Assembly (NCBI GenBank): GCA_900551385.1
Contig: URVS01000054.1
Coordinates: forward strand, 1 to 8,882
Origin: an uncultured Mollicutes bacterium
GTDB taxonomy: Bacteria; Bacillota_I; Bacilli_A; RFN20; CAG-449
Direction: 5' to 3'
DNA length: 8,882 nt
The notes under the pieces are model-generated. The model saw only the letters and a program-made list of their open reading frames with translations. It did not search any database and was not told where the DNA came from. Positions 7,152-8,882 of this stretch are shown one piece after another. Positions within the stretch are counted from its first letter, which is position 1, and the number at the start of each line of letters is the position of its first letter. Made by a program: the position numbers and the translations under genes.

Positions 7152-8283
7152 ATGTTACTTAAAAGAGAAAGGTGTTTAGAAAAAATACGTCCTTTTTATG
7201 ATTTAGATATTATTAAATTGTTAGTAGGTTCTAGAAGAGCAGGTAAATCAAAAGTGCTAGAGCTAATTATTAATGAACTTAAGGAAAAAGGAGTCGACGA
7301 ACAAGATATACTCTACATGAACTTCGAAAATCTGGATTTCGAAGAAATATCTGATTATAAGAAGCTAAATACATATGTAAAAGAACACATAGGGAAAAAT
7401 AAACAATATCTTTTTTTGATGAAATTCAACATGTATCAGGATTTGAAAAAGCTATAAATTCTTTTAGAGTATCTTTTGATTGCTTTATATTCATTACTGG
7501 TTCAAATTTCAAAATGTTGTCATCTGAAATATCTACATTACTTACTGGAAGGATAATTGAATTTTGTATCTATCCTTTTTGCTTCGAAGAAAGCGAACAA
7601 TATAAAAAAGAATTAGGGAAGCAATTAAGTAATGACTTTGCAGACTTTTTAGAGTTAGGTGGATATCCCTTTAGATTTAATTTAGAATCGAAAGATGATG
7701 TCAAATCTTATTTAAATGAATTGTATAACAATATTTGTGAAAAAGATATATTTTCAAGAGATGCAGAAATAGAAAAGATAAAATTTAACAAAATAGCATC
7801 GTATGTTTTATTAAACGCTGGAAATGACTTTAATCCAGAATCAATCTATAATTATTTTGATAAGATGGAAAAAACATTTTTGATAAAACCTATATATCGA
7901 TACAATATTTCTGGCAAACAAATTCTTAAATCTAATCCAAAATATTACGCAATTGATAATGGAATGAGAATCATAAAATCTAACTCGAACAATTATGATC
8001 GTGGAAGATTTTTAGAAAACTTAATCTGTTTTGAATTGCTATCTCGAGGCTATGAAGTATATATTGGTAAAACGTATAAAGGAGAAGTTGATTTTGTTGT
8101 AATTAAGAATGGTAAGAAGTGTTTTATTCAAGTTGCGTATGTAATGGAAAGTGAGAAAACAATAGCCAGAGAATTCAGCGCTTTTTCACCGATTAAAGAT
8201 GCATCACCTAAATATGTTTAAGCCTTGATACAATTGATATGTCTAGAAACGGAATTACGCATTTAAATATTATTGATTTTTGA
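7152..8283 (+). pseudogene. AAA_14/DUF4143 ATPase, broken by two frameshifts
   Basis: Family of P-loop ATPases with a C-terminal nuclease-fold DUF4143 domain, common as accessory genes; the cellular role is unsettled. The ATG at 7152 has AAGTGA upstream (7141-7146). Frame one (to TAA 7455-7457) carries REKx-like RERCLEKIRP and Walker A GSRRAGKS (residues 26-33). At T7 (7411-7417) the frame shifts by one base; the next frame (from GAT at 7418) supplies the Walker B continuation DEIQHVSGFEKAINS, sensor-like ITGSN, LSSEISTLLTGR, YPFCFEE, GGYP, KDIFSRD, NISGKQILK, YYAIDNGMR, RFLENLICFELLSRGYEVY, EVDFVV and FIQVAY. That frame stops at 8219-8221, but the usual end (LSLDTIDMSRNGI to IIDF, stop 8281-8283) continues one frame away, so a second base is missing near 8216-8220. 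The repaired product would be about 377 residues. Codons such as GTC, CTC, CTG, TTC and GAC are more frequent than in the core genes, suggesting transfer. Sequencing error is possible, but two separate sites favour decay. Confidence 0.85.
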
Positions 8284-8391
8284 CTCATAAAAAGGATTTA
8301 TTTTTATCTTAAGAAATTATGCAATATCTTAGTATAGAAGTTCTAGCTTTATTAATACTTAGACAATAGATAAAAATCTCTAATAAGTTTG

Positions 8392-8419
8392 ATAAAAGGC
8401 TATAGTGCCTTTTATTTTT
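8392..8419 (+). terminator. Intrinsic terminator downstream of the ATPase remnant
   Basis: A perfect 9-bp inverted repeat, ATAAAAGGC (8392-8400) with GCCTTTTAT (8407-8415), has a 6-nt loop and runs into TTTTT (8415-8419). The A-rich left side could also serve the opposite strand. It would end transcription through the broken ATPase gene, whose original stop lies 108 nt upstream. Confidence 0.75.
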
Positions 8420-8438
8420 ACTTAAATTAGAATTTATT

Positions 8439-8516
8439 ATACAAAAATGTGGTAAAATATTAGATTTTTCTATACAAAAATGTGCAAATAAAGGTTTAAA
8501 ACACATACAAAAATGT
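8439..8516. repeat. Three 12-bp direct repeats at exact 33-bp spacing
   Basis: ATACAAAAATGT occurs at 8439-8450, 8472-8483 and 8505-8516, each start 33 bp after the last; copies one and two also share the preceding T and following G. The 21-nt spacers are unrelated in sequence. Extrapolated positions one period to either side (8406, 8538) carry no copy. A 33-bp period is close to three helical turns, so a protein binding all three would meet them on one DNA face. IS21-family transposon ends carry several short repeats of this kind, and this may be a leftover end; iteron-like or operator sites are alternatives. No transposase or replication gene is in view. Confidence 0.85.
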
Positions 8517-8643
8517 AAAAAAATATCTATAAAACCCTTTTAATTATTATAGAAGTAAGATAAGTTGCTTAGACAACATCATTTGAAAATTTTGGTAAAT
8601 CATATAAATCTGTTTCTTAAATAAATTTTGTTATTAGAATAAA

Positions 8644-8669
8644 ATATTATTTAATAATATCTTTTTTTT
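8644..8669 (+). terminator. AT-only palindrome followed by T8 (weak terminator candidate)
   Basis: ATATTATT (8644-8651) and AATAATAT (8653-8660) form a perfect palindrome around one T, followed by C and eight T residues (8662-8669). With no G:C pair the hairpin is weak and could be chance in this background; the T8 tract is the main support. Confidence 0.3.
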
Positions 8670-8767
8670 CACTTTTTTACTAAAAATATTTTTTAATAAA
8701 TTAATTATATCTCTTAGTGATTATAAAAATTAAATAACATATAAAATAATTCATGAAAATTTAGGCT

Positions 8768-8811
8768 AAACTCCTATTCTTAAATATCTTTATTTATGAA
8801 AGGAGTTTTTT
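8768..8811 (+). terminator. Long intrinsic terminator with no upstream gene
   Basis: AAACTCCT (8768-8775) pairs with AGGAGTTT (8801-8808). After one unpaired A (8776), TTCTTAAATA (8777-8786) pairs with TATTTATGAA (8791-8800) with a single T:T mismatch, leaving a 4-nt loop. The T run 8806-8811 follows. It is oriented for + strand transcription, yet the nearest + strand coding sequence ends about 480 bp upstream with another terminator between. It may end an untranslated RNA, be left from a deleted gene, or act as an attenuator for a gene beyond the window. Confidence 0.75.
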
Positions 8812-8882
8812 GATCAAGTTGTTTTAGCTTCATATTTTATAAAATAATAAAATTTTTTGGGCCAAAATATGTTTTAAAAATC

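Larger units (their letters stand above)
8284..8882. other. Gene-free stretch with terminators and a phased repeat
   Basis: About 600 bp without a credible protein gene on either strand: + strand ATG codons here are followed within a few codons by stops, and the one longer minus-strand frame (65 codons, 8309-8506) simply translates the repeat array. No tRNA-like T-arm or rRNA segment was seen. It contains two strong hairpin-plus-T terminators (8392-8419 and 8768-8811), one AT-only candidate (8644-8669), and three 33-bp-phased repeats (8439-8516). It looks like decayed accessory DNA, possibly with an untranslated transcript. Confidence 0.6.

Noticed and set aside
8309..8506. Minus-strand frame of 65 codons with repeated HFCI
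   Set aside because: The HFC repeat at 11-residue spacing is just translation of the 33-bp-phased DNA repeat, there is no ribosome-binding site, and the rest has no recognisable domain.
8439..8516. CRISPR array
   Set aside because: Repeats are only 12 bp and spacers 21 bp, with three copies and no cas genes; real arrays have longer repeats.
1..8882. Mycoplasma-type genetic code (UGA = Trp)
   Set aside because: The very high AT content suggests it, but TGA ends pth and yabP in canonical ATGA overlaps, tryptophans are TGG, and no conserved frame contains TGA.

Overview
The window is a very AT-rich stretch of a low-GC Gram-positive chromosome. Its core is the conserved Bacillota gene order pth - mfd - rqcP(yabO) - yabP - yabQ - divIC. 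Third codon positions are almost all A or T. TGA is used as a stop in pth and yabP and never appears inside a conserved reading frame, so the standard bacterial code applies and a UGA-Trp mollicute is excluded. YabP and YabQ homologues are sporulation-associated proteins, which points to a spore-forming lineage or one derived from it. Together with a GH2 beta-galactosidase with DUF4982-type C-terminal modules, this fits an uncultured gut Erysipelotrichia- or RF39-like Bacilli member. That placement is inference, not proof.

Layout, all genes on the + strand. 1-1696: 3' part of a GH2 beta-galactosidase whose N-terminus lies outside the window. 1697-1811: AT-only inverted repeats (a weak terminator candidate) and an extended -10 promoter for pth. 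1812-7030: a tightly packed run of pth, mfd, rqcP, yabP, yabQ and divIC, with 4-nt ATGA overlaps at pth/mfd and yabP/yabQ and a 26-nt overlap at yabQ/divIC. It is broken by two regulatory points. The first is a good sigma-A promoter inside the end of mfd, whose predicted start coincides with the rqcP ATG. The second is a terminator-like hairpin that straddles the rqcP stop codon and buries the yabP Shine-Dalgarno sequence. 7031-7151: probable terminator. 7152-8283: a broken AAA_14/DUF4143 ATPase gene with two single-base frameshifts and a base composition unlike the core genes. 8284-8882: about 600 bp with no credible gene, holding two good hairpin terminators, one weak one, and three copies of a 12-bp repeat at exactly 33-bp spacing.

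Functionally the core run joins translation quality control (Pth recycles peptidyl-tRNA; RqcP acts in C-terminal tailing of stalled nascent chains), transcription-coupled repair (Mfd), spore coat/cortex assembly (YabP, YabQ) and cell division (DivIC). The genes fin, spoVT, yabM and yabN, which lie in or near this interval in Bacillus subtilis, are absent here. No clear new multigene system is visible. The signals most worth following are the hairpin between rqcP and yabP, the 33-bp-phased repeat array, and the frameshift at a slippery T7 tract in the ATPase gene.
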